A DNA stretch of 9,266 bases from Acidobacteriota bacterium (GCA_013694635.1 JACDCA010000514.1:1-9266), one strand, 5' to 3'; shown: positions 1 through 6,197, counted from the stretch's first letter. Translations and numbers: made by a program. The notes: generated by a model not told the origin, from the letters alone.

Positions 1-824
1 CCCTTCATCACGGGGCTGATGAATTCGACATCACCGCTGAGGGAATGCGCTTCGATCCGATCGCAGGCGACGTCCTGCATGACGACCTTGCCGCTGATCG
101 TGCTGAGCTCCATCCGGGCCGCCTTGACGCGATGGACGAGGATGTCACCGCTGACTGACGCGGCTTCGAGCGGGGTATCCGACTCGGTGTCGGAAATGCT
201 GACCGTTCCCGAGGTCGTCTTTGCCGCTGTCACGCGCCTGCCCCTTACGATCTGGACGTCCCCGCTGGTCGTGACCAGCGACAGCTCGCCGGTGATGTCG
301 GCCGCGCGAACGTTGCCGGAGATCGAGCGCGCCGACACGCGCGTACCCGCCGGGGCGGTGATCGTGTAATGGACCTGGACGTTGACGTTGCGCCGGTGGT
401 TGATGACGTGATGATCGGCCGGGTACATCGTCCGGACTTCCGCGCGATTCGGACGCTCGTTGATCTCGACCTTGACGAGCGGCAGCAGCGCCTTCGCTTC
501 TTCAACCGAGCGGGCGCGTGCCACCTTGACCACTTCGATCGTCGCGTCACCGCCGCCGCCGCGCTTGATTTCGATGTTCCCGGTGATGTTCGTGATCTCC
601 AGCTCGCCGTTGTCGCCGATCCTGACCGTCTTCTTGAACGTTTCGCTCTGCTCTTCGCGGCCGCCGCGGTCCTGGACGATGACCCTGGGCGGCCGTTCGC
701 GTTGCTGGTCGACGGTCACCCGCGTGACCGCGCGCACTCGGGCATCGTCCTGCCCCTGCGCTGCGGCCAGCGGTGCCGCGCCGAGCGCGAGTGCGGCGAT
801 GACGATCGTGGCTGTCTGTCTCAT
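1..824 (-). CDS. Secreted DUF4097-family beta-repeat protein (3' end outside the window)
   Basis: I do not know the exact function. The reading frame is open to the left edge, giving 274 complete codons. The N-terminus is a clear signal peptide (MRQTATIVIAALALGAAPLAAA, cleavage near residue 22), so the protein is exported. From about residue 169 it becomes repetitive: Ser-Gly followed by a polar residue and Val/Ile recurs at residues 169, 187, 205, 225, 244 and 263, a period of 18-20 residues, as in the stacked beta-strand fold of DUF4097 'putative adhesin' proteins. An additional Thr-Gly-Asn-Ile unit lies near 81. It directly follows the anti-sigma gene, a common setting for DUF4097 genes, so it may be an output or sensor of that module (inference). 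Start choice: an in-frame ATG at 857 overlaps the anti-sigma stop as TAATG and would add 11 residues. I prefer 824 because it gives a compact signal peptide, but neither start has a strong Shine-Dalgarno. Confidence 0.85.
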   Translation of the reverse strand, partial: MRQTATIVIAALALGAAPLAAAQGQDDARVRAVTRVTVDQQRERPPRVIVQDRGGREEQSETFKKTVRIGDNGELEITNITGNIEIKRGGGGDATIEVVKVARARSVEEAKALLPLVKVEINERPNRAEVRTMYPADHHVINHRRNVNVQVHYTITAPAGTRVSARSISGNVRAADITGELSLVTTSGDVQIVRGRRVTAAKTTSGTVSISDTESDTPLEAASVSGDILVHRVKAARMELSTISGKVVMQDVACDRIEAHSLSGDVEFISPVMK

Positions 825-856
825 CTTGTTCTCGTTACGGCCAGAGGCCTTTTTCA

Positions 857-1615
857 TTACGACTTGTTCGCGTCTATGATCTGCGCCGCGCCTGCCGAAT
901 TGCCTTTCCGCATTTCGTTCATCAGCGCGACGGTGTCCTGCAGCAGTAAAACTTTCCGGCGGAGCGCTTCGAAGAGGCTGTCGCGCGCCGGCGCGCTCTG
1001 CGGCTCGGTCTTCAGCGCCGCGCGGCTCTCGGCGATTGCGCGGTCGATGATCACCAGGTTCTTCTGCAGCGTCGCCGCCGTGCCCGGATCGATCGCGGTC
1101 TGATCCGCTTTCGCCACCGCTTCCAGCTTTGCGATACCCGCCTGCATGTGCTGCTCTGCCTTTGCGAATTCGTCCGCAACACTTTGGACGGGATCGCTCC
1201 CGGCCGCGTTGCCGCCCGCGGACGCGGAAGGTGCGGCGGTCCCGGCCGGCCCCGACGTCGAGGAGGTGCCCGCGTCCGTATTCCGCATCGGGTAGAGCAG
1301 CCACAGCGAGCCCCCCACCGTCAGCACGAGGGCCGCCGCGAGGGCGAGGAGCGCCATCCGTCTCTTGCGAGGCGCTGCGCTGTCGACGACGCGCCCTTCC
1401 TGTCGCAGACGGCCGGCGACCTGCAGCCACACGCGTTCAGGTGGGGCGGGCTGGTCGAGCGACGCGGCCGCGTCGCGGATCCTGCGCAGATCGGCGGCCA
1501 GCGCGCGGCATGCGTCGCAGTGGTCCAGATGTGTCAGGAGCTCCGCGCGTCGCACGGGCCCGAGGGTCCCGTCCGCCAGCTCCTGAATCGCTTCCGCGTA
1601 CTGGTTGCAATACAT
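857..1615 (-). CDS. zf-HC2 (ZAS-type) anti-sigma factor, single-pass membrane protein
   Basis: Predicted inner-membrane anti-sigma factor that holds the upstream ECF sigma factor inactive. With the ATG at 1615 it is 252 residues. The cytoplasmic N-terminal domain (1-45) carries the zinc-binding pattern Cys3, then His29-x3-Cys33-x2-Cys36, the hallmark of ZAS/zf-HC2 anti-sigma domains. A basic stretch (Arg83-Arg86) precedes one membrane helix at about 87-108. A Ser/Thr/Ala/Gly-rich linker (about 110-145) follows, then an alpha-helical, probably coiled-coil extracytoplasmic domain (about 150-240). A GTG at 1645 would extend it by 10 residues, but those codons lie inside an inverted repeat and the zinc domain begins naturally at the ATG. 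Its stop overlaps a possible start of the DUF4097 gene by one base, suggesting coupled translation. What the periplasmic domain senses is not visible. Confidence 0.88.
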   Translation of the reverse strand: MYCNQYAEAIQELADGTLGPVRRAELLTHLDHCDACRALAADLRRIRDAAASLDQPAPPERVWLQVAGRLRQEGRVVDSAAPRKRRMALLALAAALVLTVGGSLWLLYPMRNTDAGTSSTSGPAGTAAPSASAGGNAAGSDPVQSVADEFAKAEQHMQAGIAKLEAVAKADQTAIDPGTAATLQKNLVIIDRAIAESRAALKTEPQSAPARDSLFEALRRKVLLLQDTVALMNEMRKGNSAGAAQIIDANKS

Positions 1616-1628
1616 AACGTTCTTTATC

Positions 1629-1693
1629 GGCGGGGCCCCCTGCACCCCGCCTGGCGGCCTTCGCTCGCTCTCGCTCCGCTCCGGCCGCTCGGC
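1629..1693. repeat. Structured GC-rich spacer between sigma and anti-sigma genes
   Basis: This spacer contains two inverted repeats. GGCGGGG at 1629-1635 pairs with CCCCGCC at 1645-1651 (7-bp stem, 9-nt loop). GCGGCC at 1654-1659 pairs with GGCCGC at 1683-1688 around a 23-nt loop made of degenerate CGCTC units. It is the longest gap (84 bp) in an otherwise overlapping gene series. There is no U-run, so it is not a classic terminator. It could be a dispersed palindromic element or an mRNA structure that separates sigma from anti-sigma expression; neither is proven. Confidence 0.55.
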
Positions 1694-1699
1694 TGATTT

Positions 1700-2293
1700 C
1701 TATCCACCACTCAGTAGCGCGCGCAACCGCAGGCGCGCCTTGTGCACCTGCGACTTCGACGTTCCTTCCGCGATGCCGAGCGCTTCGGCGACCTCGCGGT
1801 GTTCAAGCCCCTGGATATCATGGAGCACGAAAGCGGCCCGCGCACCATCGGGCAGCTTCGCCACCGCCCGCTCCAGGTCCATCTTCGCGACCGTTCGTTC
1901 GGCGAGCCCGCGGCTCCCGACGTCCGAGAGCGACGGCTCGTCCTCGATCGTGTCCGTCACCTGGTTCGTGCGGGCCGCCCGGCTGCGGAGGTGATCCAGG
2001 CACTGGTTGGTCGCGAGGCGGTACAACCACGTGCTCAGGGCCGACTCCCCCCGAAAGCCGTCCAGCTTCCGGTGCGCCGACAGGAAGATCTCCTGGAGCA
2101 GGTCCTCCGCGTCGGTGGCATTGCCGAGCATGCGGCAGGCCAGGCTGTATAACTTCCCGGAATGTAACCGGTAGATCTCCTCGAAAGCGGCGAGATCTCC
2201 GGCCCGGCAACGCTCGACCAGCGCCCTGTCCTCCGCGCGTCCCGGCGATTGAAGGGTCGCCGAAGGGTGCACTGTTACCTTAGACGTCGCCAT
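1700..2293 (-). CDS. ECF-type sigma-70 family RNA polymerase sigma factor
   Basis: Alternative sigma factor directing RNA polymerase to a dedicated promoter set. With the ATG at 2293 it has 197 residues, normal for ECF sigmas. Region 2 spans about residues 25-95, including the conserved acidic stretch DAEDLLQEIFLSAHR (61-75) and the DNA-melting/-10 recognition helix with FRGESALSTWLYRLATNQCL. Region 4 spans about 135-190, with LPDGARAAFVLHDIQGL followed by a helix-turn-helix (EVAEALGIAEGTSKSQVHKARLR). There is no region 1 or 3. It is followed by its probable zf-HC2 anti-sigma factor. The start overlaps the end of the MGMT gene by 14 bp. Alternatives are GTG at 2272, which has AAGG five bases upstream, and GTG at 2338; neither changes the domains. 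I see no convincing autoregulated ECF promoter (GGAAC-type -35) directly upstream, and the position inside an overlapping run suggests at least partial read-through transcription. Confidence 0.92.
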   Translation of the reverse strand: MATSKVTVHPSATLQSPGRAEDRALVERCRAGDLAAFEEIYRLHSGKLYSLACRMLGNATDAEDLLQEIFLSAHRKLDGFRGESALSTWLYRLATNQCLDHLRSRAARTNQVTDTIEDEPSLSDVGSRGLAERTVAKMDLERAVAKLPDGARAAFVLHDIQGLEHREVAEALGIAEGTSKSQVHKARLRLRALLSGG

Positions 2294-2600
2294 GACGGGT
2301 CCGCGTTGCTCGCACCCAGCGGCGGGTCTTGAAGTCACGAATGGCGTTGCCGATGACTACAACCCCTTCGGCCCGCAGCAGGCCACGTTTCAGCTCGAGA
2401 TTGCCCCCGTACCCTCCCAGGCGACCCCCGGCTGCGACCACCCTGTGACACGGAACATCATGAGACCTGCAGTCGCGCATGATGTTACCGACGGCGCGGG
2501 ACGCCCGCGCGTTCCCTGCGGTGGCCGCCACGTCGCCATAGGTCGCCACCCGGCCGGCGGGGATCCGCCGCACGACGGACAGGACCCGGCTGCGAAACAC
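2280..2600 (-). CDS. Short MGMT-family protein (DNA alkyltransferase-like) with intact catalytic Cys
   Basis: Contains only the DNA-binding/alkyl-acceptor domain of O6-methylguanine-DNA methyltransferase. In the 106-residue form, IPAGRVATYGDVA (13-25) is the helix leading into the DNA-binding HTH, with Tyr21 at the nucleotide-flipping position and the RAVG segment at 35-38. The acceptor motif VPCHRV holds Cys51, and GGYGG plus a Lys-Arg-x-Leu-Leu helix follow. Size and tail (IRDFKTRRW) resemble ATL/YbaZ-type proteins, which usually lack the Cys; here Pro-Cys-His-Arg is intact, so it may be a genuine one-domain alkyltransferase repairing O6-alkylguanine. Start: GTG at 2600, one base after the stop of the upstream gene, or GTG at 2627. 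The open frame extends to 2765, but that part is antisense-like coding overlap with the barrel gene and lacks MGMT similarity. The 3' end overlaps the sigma-factor start by 14 bp. Confidence 0.82.
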   Translation of the reverse strand: MFRSRVLSVVRRIPAGRVATYGDVAATAGNARASRAVGNIMRDCRSHDVPCHRVVAAGGRLGGYGGNLELKRGLLRAEGVVVIGNAIRDFKTRRWVRATRTRHGDV

Positions 2601-2601
2601 G

Positions 2602-3009
2602 TCAGAACGCGATCCGGATTCCGGCACCGGCCTGGACGCCGCCCGCGTCGGTCGAGACGCGATGGGTGCCATCGACGTTGAAATCGACGCTCCCGCGGGC
2701 GAACCGCACCATGGCGGCCGCGCGGAGACGCCGCGTAAAGAGCCGGCCGACATCGGCCCCGACATTGAATCCGGGCGCCGACTCCTTGCCGCGGGCTGTG
2801 GTCGCGCTCCTGAACGTCGCGGTGTCGTACGGGAATTGCTCGTCGAGCAGGATGCCGGTCACGACTTCCTGCGACACGGTGAAGTAGCTCGGTCCGCCAC
2901 CGAGGCGCAGACGCCAGCGTCCGATGTCACGGGCGTAGTAGAGCTGCAGGTGCGCGGCCGTCTCGGTGCGCAAAATCCTTGAGTTCATGGATGTCTTCGC
3001 ACGTCGCAC
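2602..3009 (-). pseudogene. 5'-truncated outer-membrane beta-barrel protein (remnant)
   Basis: An open frame of 135 codons from GTG 3009, or 128 residues from ATG 2988. From about residue 15 it reads like the C-terminal half to two-thirds of a small outer-membrane barrel: alternating strands such as AAHLQLYYARDI and WRLRLGGGPSYFTVSQ, a loop with FPYDTATF, then FNVGADVGRLFTRRLRAAAMVRFARG and a last strand AGGVQAGAGIRIAF. The terminal Phe is the usual barrel-assembly signal. There is no signal peptide and no room for the first strands, because the phosphatase stop codon lies five bases upstream of the GTG. I therefore read it as a gene that lost its 5' end, although the remaining frame is intact and undegraded. 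It might be translated in the cytoplasm by coupling, or the loss may be recent. A short tandem repeat marks the broken edge. Confidence 0.6.
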
Positions 3010-3013
3010 GTCG
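2998..3013. repeat. 7-bp tandem repeat CGCACGT (about 2.3 copies)
   Basis: CGCACGT occurs at 2998-3004 and 3005-3011 and continues with CG. It lies between the phosphatase stop codon (3015-3017) and the coding part of the truncated barrel gene, next to a relatively AT-rich patch at about 2971-2999. It may mark the junction of the deletion that removed the barrel's 5' end (inference). Confidence 0.6.
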
Positions 3014-3014
3014 T

Positions 3015-4625
3015 TTACTTGTCCGCCGTCAACGTGACGAGCGGTCTACCGTCGGGGGCCGCGAACGGCACTCCAACTAATGCGCCGAGGGTGGGGGCGA
3101 TGTCGGCTGGGGTGGCAGCCCCGCCACGTACGCCAGCCGCGACACCAGGACCGTAGAAAATCACCGGGACCTGCTGGTCGTGCGTATAGAGCGTCCCGTG
3201 TGTGGCGGCCGAGGTTGTCGACAGCATCCAGCCGGGTCTGGGAACCACGATGATGTCGCCGCTGCGTTCTGGATGGTAGCTGAGGGCCGCGGCGCGGCGA
3301 ACCGGGTCGGACGCCTGTCTTGCCTCGGGGGCCGCGATCTCCGACGCATAGAAAGCGTGCGCTAGGGCGGGAAGCTTCTTCAGCGCTGCAAGAACGGCAG
3401 CAGCCGCGTTCGGATTCGCCTCGAGTTTCCGCAGGACTCCCGGGGCGACATAGAGGTCGGTATACGCGGAATGCACCGCGTATTTTCCTTCGCCAAAAAA
3501 CGGCGCGAGCGCGCCGTTGATCGCCGCCAGCGACTCGGTGCCACCCTGACGTCCGGCGCCCGCATACTGTTCCGTCAGCGACCCGACGCCATGATCGGCG
3601 CTCAACGCAACAACATAGCGGCCGCGGCCAACGGTCTTGTCGAGATGGTCCAGGAGCGCGCCAATGGTCCGATCCAGCCGCAGTACGACGTCCTGCACTT
3701 CATGGCTCGCAGGGCCGAACTGGTGCCCGACCAGATCGAGCGTGGAAAAACTGACGGCAAGAAAGTCCACGCCCTTCCCGCGTCCGAGGCCGAACGAGTT
3801 CACCGCGGCCCCGGCCAGCTTGCCCAGATACTCGTCCGCGAACGGAGACCGCTGCCATTGCGCCGTGAACGGGGGAACGGTCGTGGCCAGCACGTGGGGG
3901 AACGTTTGCGTCCATCCCTGTGGAAACCGTTCGCCTGTGCCATCGTCCACGCCCTCGTAATGCGAGGGTGAGAGCAAGCGTTCCCATGTGCGTCCTGCGT
4001 CCGCCTTCACGGGGTTCGCGGCGAAGTAACGGTCGAGCCACGGCAGCTTCGTCGGCGCATAGGCTGTCGACGTCGTCCAGCCCGTTAGCTCGTCGAACCA
4101 CGCGATAGCCGTAGCGCTTCGCCCGACGAGTGGGATCGACGATCGGGATTTCAGCGACAGCGCGACAGTGCGTCCGCCGGTCTCCCGGCGCAGTGCCTCG
4201 GCGAGCGTCGGCACGAGCAAGGATCGGGCGCTGTCGCCGCCCGCAGCCTTGCCTGAGTAACCGATATTCCGCACCGTGCCGTCGGATGTGCAGGGCCGCG
4301 ACCGCCCGGTTTCACGATCCCACCACGCGTTGAGCACCATCCCGTGCCGGTACGGCAGCGAACCCGTGCCGATTGTCGAGTGCCCCGCGCACGTGACGGT
4401 GTTGAGATACGGGTATGCCGCGTCGCGGAACCAGGTGCCTTCGGTCGCAAGCCTGCGCAATCCACCGGTGAAATGCGGCAACCCTCGCTCGATGTAGTCC
4501 GTGCGCATCTGGTCAACGACGATCACCACGACCAGCGAGGGGCGTGTCGAAGGCTGCGTCTGGGGGGGCGCACTCGCGCACCCTGCCGCGGCGGTCAGGA
4601 CGAGACAAGGAATCCATCGCCTCAC
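3015..4625 (-). CDS. pafA: PafA-type alkaline phosphatase (phosphomonoesterase), probable lipoprotein
   Basis: Alkaline-phosphatase superfamily enzyme hydrolysing phosphate monoesters with two zinc ions, outside the cytoplasm. The GTG at 4625 gives 536 residues. It overlaps the upstream stop as GTGA and has TGAGG five bases before it. The N-terminus RRWIPCLVLTAAAGC-Ala (Cys16) looks like a lipoprotein signal, with Ala rather than Leu at -3. The active-site set is complete and matches the spacing I recall for Elizabethkingia PafA: Asp38 in VVDQMR, nucleophile Thr78 in NTVTCAGHST, Asn99, Lys159 and Arg161 in LKSRS, Asp297 and His301 in STLDLVGHQ, Asp344-His345 in SADHG, and His476 in THGTLYTHD. 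The Asn/Lys/Arg trio favours phosphomonoesterase over diesterase (NPP) activity. No Pho-box is evident nearby. The gene sits inside a co-directional run, and its product could supply phosphate and nucleosides for the divergent salvage operon (inference). Confidence 0.9.
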   Translation of the reverse strand: MRRWIPCLVLTAAAGCASAPPQTQPSTRPSLVVVIVVDQMRTDYIERGLPHFTGGLRRLATEGTWFRDAAYPYLNTVTCAGHSTIGTGSLPYRHGMVLNAWWDRETGRSRPCTSDGTVRNIGYSGKAAGGDSARSLLVPTLAEALRRETGGRTVALSLKSRSSIPLVGRSATAIAWFDELTGWTTSTAYAPTKLPWLDRYFAANPVKADAGRTWERLLSPSHYEGVDDGTGERFPQGWTQTFPHVLATTVPPFTAQWQRSPFADEYLGKLAGAAVNSFGLGRGKGVDFLAVSFSTLDLVGHQFGPASHEVQDVVLRLDRTIGALLDHLDKTVGRGRYVVALSADHGVGSLTEQYAGAGRQGGTESLAAINGALAPFFGEGKYAVHSAYTDLYVAPGVLRKLEANPNAAAAVLAALKKLPALAHAFYASEIAAPEARQASDPVRRAAALSYHPERSGDIIVVPRPGWMLSTTSAATHGTLYTHDQQVPVIFYGPGVAAGVRGGAATPADIAPTLGALVGVPFAAPDGRPLVTLTADK

Positions 4626-5077
4626 GGTCGCCTCAGAAGCGGGAAGTAGCACAGCGCCCCGATATAGACATCGAAAACCGCACAACCTATCGAATACCAC
4701 GTCGGCGCAATTCCTTCCGGCAGCAGGCCGGGACGATGGGCGACGTCGAGCACCGCGTGGGCGGCGAACCCGAGCGAGAGGATGGTGAGCGCCTGGCGCG
4801 GATCGCGGAGCATCGCCACGGCCGCAACGACAAAGAAACCGGTGGCCAGGGCGACGTCCAGGCCGATGCCCAGCCGCGATTCATGGACGGCCGCGAGGCC
4901 GATATACGCCCCGCCGGACAGGGTCAGCAGGAGGGCGGCAAATTGTCCGAGACGCAGCTCCCCAACCAGCCGCTCTGGCGAAGACGTCGGGATCGACGCG
5001 GTCTTGAAGGCGTACCACGTGAAGCCGGCGGCAAGCGCGGCAGCCGCCACCGCGATGGTGCGCAAGCCTTCGGTCAC
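4622..5077 (-). CDS. Small multi-pass membrane protein, DUF6010-like
   Basis: With GTG at 5077 the protein has 151 residues and about five hydrophobic segments: near 6-24, 43-64, 69-90, 97-113 and 127-146. The last part has a distinctive polar motif set within membrane segments: GFAAHAVLDVAHRPG (103-117), then TWYSIGCAVFDVYIGA (126-141). The His-x3-Asp-x2-His and Gly-Cys-Ala-x-Phe-Asp pattern resembles DUF6010-type proteins, whose function is unknown; this match is from memory and tentative. The stop overlaps the phosphatase start (GTGA). Upstream the frame stays open through the whole tail of the HD-GYP gene up to 5275. A TTG at 5095 overlapping the HD-GYP stop (TTGA) is the alternative start, giving 157 residues. 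No clear Shine-Dalgarno precedes either, so translation may depend on coupling or frameshifting from the HD-GYP gene. Confidence 0.75.
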   Translation of the reverse strand: MTEGLRTIAVAAAALAAGFTWYAFKTASIPTSSPERLVGELRLGQFAALLLTLSGGAYIGLAAVHESRLGIGLDVALATGFFVVAAVAMLRDPRQALTILSLGFAAHAVLDVAHRPGLLPEGIAPTWYSIGCAVFDVYIGALCYFPLLRRP

Positions 5078-5091
5078 TGCGAGAACCGCGT

Positions 5092-6183
5092 TCAAAGGCT
5101 GGCCAGCCCCCCCGGAAGCCGAATGTCGAGCAGCTCGAAGAATCGCTGCACAAGGTCTGGATCGAACTGCGGCTTGCGGCCACTCCGCAGGACGGCCAGG
5201 ATGCGATCGGCCGGATATGCAGGCTGGTATGTCCGTTGAGAGCGCATGGCGTCGTAGACGTCCGCGATGCTGCACATCATCGTGCCCAGGTTCAGCCGTT
5301 CGCGGCGCGCGGCAGCCGGGTAGCCGCTGCCATCGAGTCGAAGGTGATGCTCGAAGGCGACCACGGGCGCCAGCGCCGGCATCCCAGGCGTGCGGCGCAG
5401 AATCGTCGCGCCATCCACCGTGTGACGCTGCATGATCTCGAACTCGGCCGGCGTCAGGCGTACCGGCTTATCGAGAATCTCCTTCGGCGTCAGGACTTTT
5501 CCGATGTCGTGCAGCAGCGCGCCAAGGCCCATGTCGCGCAGGAGCTGCCCATCGATGCCGAGCGCGCGCGCCTGATCCAACATCAGGATCGCGACGTTGA
5601 CCATGTGCGTGAACGTGTAGTGCCCCGATTCCTCGGTCTCCGTGAGCGCAACGATCAGCCGACGATCACGGGTCACCGCGTCGGCCAGATCGTCAATGGC
5701 GCGCTCCGCTGCGTCGAGATCGATGGCGCCGTCTGCGGCGGCGGCGTCCCAGGCGGTTTCAGCGGCCCCGACTGCACTGAGGTACCGCTCGCGCATTTCC
5801 CCGCTGCTGTCTTTGATGCCGCCGGGCGGCTGCAGCGGGGGAACCTGTTCTGAGTCGTGCGCGCGACCGGCGTCGACGCGTCGTGGGCTGTGCTCGAGCG
5901 GCGCAGCCGCGGCCGGGCTCGCCGCCACTCCAAGGTCACGGCAGCGGAGCTCGAACTTCGCGGCAGTCTCCCTGTCGGCGGTGCGGAGATAATCGGAGAC
6001 GATTGTCGCCACCTGACGCCGCCGGGCGTCGACCTCCTCGATGACGAGGAGGTCGAGCAGCAGCTGCTCGTCGAGCGCGCGCAGGGCGGAATCACTTACC
6101 GTCGCATGCCATTCAGCGATGCGTTCGGAGGGCAACGGTGTGAATCGGGACATTTTCGGTGGACGACCGACAGGCCCCGCCAT
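5092..6183 (-). CDS. HD-GYP domain protein, probable cyclic-di-GMP phosphodiesterase
   Basis: With ATG at 6183 it has 363 residues; ATG at 6153 is an alternative (353). The C-terminal half (about 180-345) is an HD-GYP domain. Visible are Glu184/185 and His193 in ETEESGHYTFTHMVN, the His225-Asp226 pair in LLHDIGK with Lys229, His254 in QRHTVDGA, His279-His280 followed by the signature Asp-Gly-Ser-Gly-Tyr-Pro (284-289), and IADVYDAM with SQRTYQP. The metal-binding and GYP residues are intact, so hydrolysis of cyclic di-GMP is plausible. The N-terminal 175 residues match nothing I recognise: a helical segment (about 35-85) and a Pro/Ala-rich linker (about 87-125), with no obvious receiver, GAF or membrane domain. 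It is first in the minus-strand run. An open frame extends upstream to 6633 but overlaps deoA antisense and is not credible. The 3' end carries a slippery G7 tract. Confidence 0.88.
   Translation of the reverse strand: MAGPVGRPPKMSRFTPLPSERIAEWHATVSDSALRALDEQLLLDLLVIEEVDARRRQVATIVSDYLRTADRETAAKFELRCRDLGVAASPAAAAPLEHSPRRVDAGRAHDSEQVPPLQPPGGIKDSSGEMRERYLSAVGAAETAWDAAAADGAIDLDAAERAIDDLADAVTRDRRLIVALTETEESGHYTFTHMVNVAILMLDQARALGIDGQLLRDMGLGALLHDIGKVLTPKEILDKPVRLTPAEFEIMQRHTVDGATILRRTPGMPALAPVVAFEHHLRLDGSGYPAAARRERLNLGTMMCSIADVYDAMRSQRTYQPAYPADRILAVLRSGRKPQFDPDLVQRFFELLDIRLPGGLASL
5107..5113 (-). other. Candidate -1 slippery heptamer G_GGG_GGG
   Basis: On the minus strand, seven G residues read CCG GGG GGG CTG in the HD-GYP frame, exactly the X_XXY_YYZ register for -1 ribosomal slippage. 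It lies 12 nt before the TGA stop. After a -1 shift, reading continues as GCT GGC CAG CCT TTG into the frame of the downstream membrane protein without a stop, predicting a fusion of about 520 residues. I see no strong upstream Shine-Dalgarno stimulator, and only a short CTGGCCAG palindrome downstream. The placement could be chance. Confidence 0.4.
6029..6056. repeat. Perfect 12-bp inverted repeat with 4-nt loop inside the HD-GYP gene
   Basis: TCGACCTCCTCG (6029-6040) and CGAGGAGGTCGA (6045-6056) are exact reverse complements around ATGA. It lies near the 5' end of the HD-GYP coding sequence (codons about 43-52) and encodes LDLLVIEEVD. Preferred codons for Leu/Glu (CTC/GAG) and Asp/Val (GAC/GTC) are mutually complementary, which may be the whole explanation. 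Confidence 0.6.
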
Positions 6184-6197
6184 CGCTGAGGCTCTGG

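Noticed and set aside
983..996. 14-bp perfect palindrome GCGCGCCGGCGCGC
   Set aside because: Lies within the anti-sigma coding region; expected by chance in DNA this rich in GC and has no loop or operator-like context.
369..1103. 244-codon plus-strand frame opposite the DUF4097 and anti-sigma genes
   Set aside because: It spans the junction of two convincing minus-strand genes and has no recognisable domain or ribosome binding site.
1629..1651. Rho-independent terminator after the sigma gene
   Set aside because: The stem is GC-rich, but no run of U follows on either strand, so it is listed only as a structured spacer.
2628..2765. Upstream extension of the MGMT gene to 2765
   Set aside because: Overlaps the barrel frame by more than 160 bp, is Ser/Pro/Arg-rich, and the MGMT domain begins only at about 2600.
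4562..4568. G7 run near the start of the phosphatase gene as a slippery or phase-variable site
   Set aside because: On the coding strand it is C7 read as GCG CCC CCC CAG, which is not in the -1 slippery register, and seven bases is short for phase variation.
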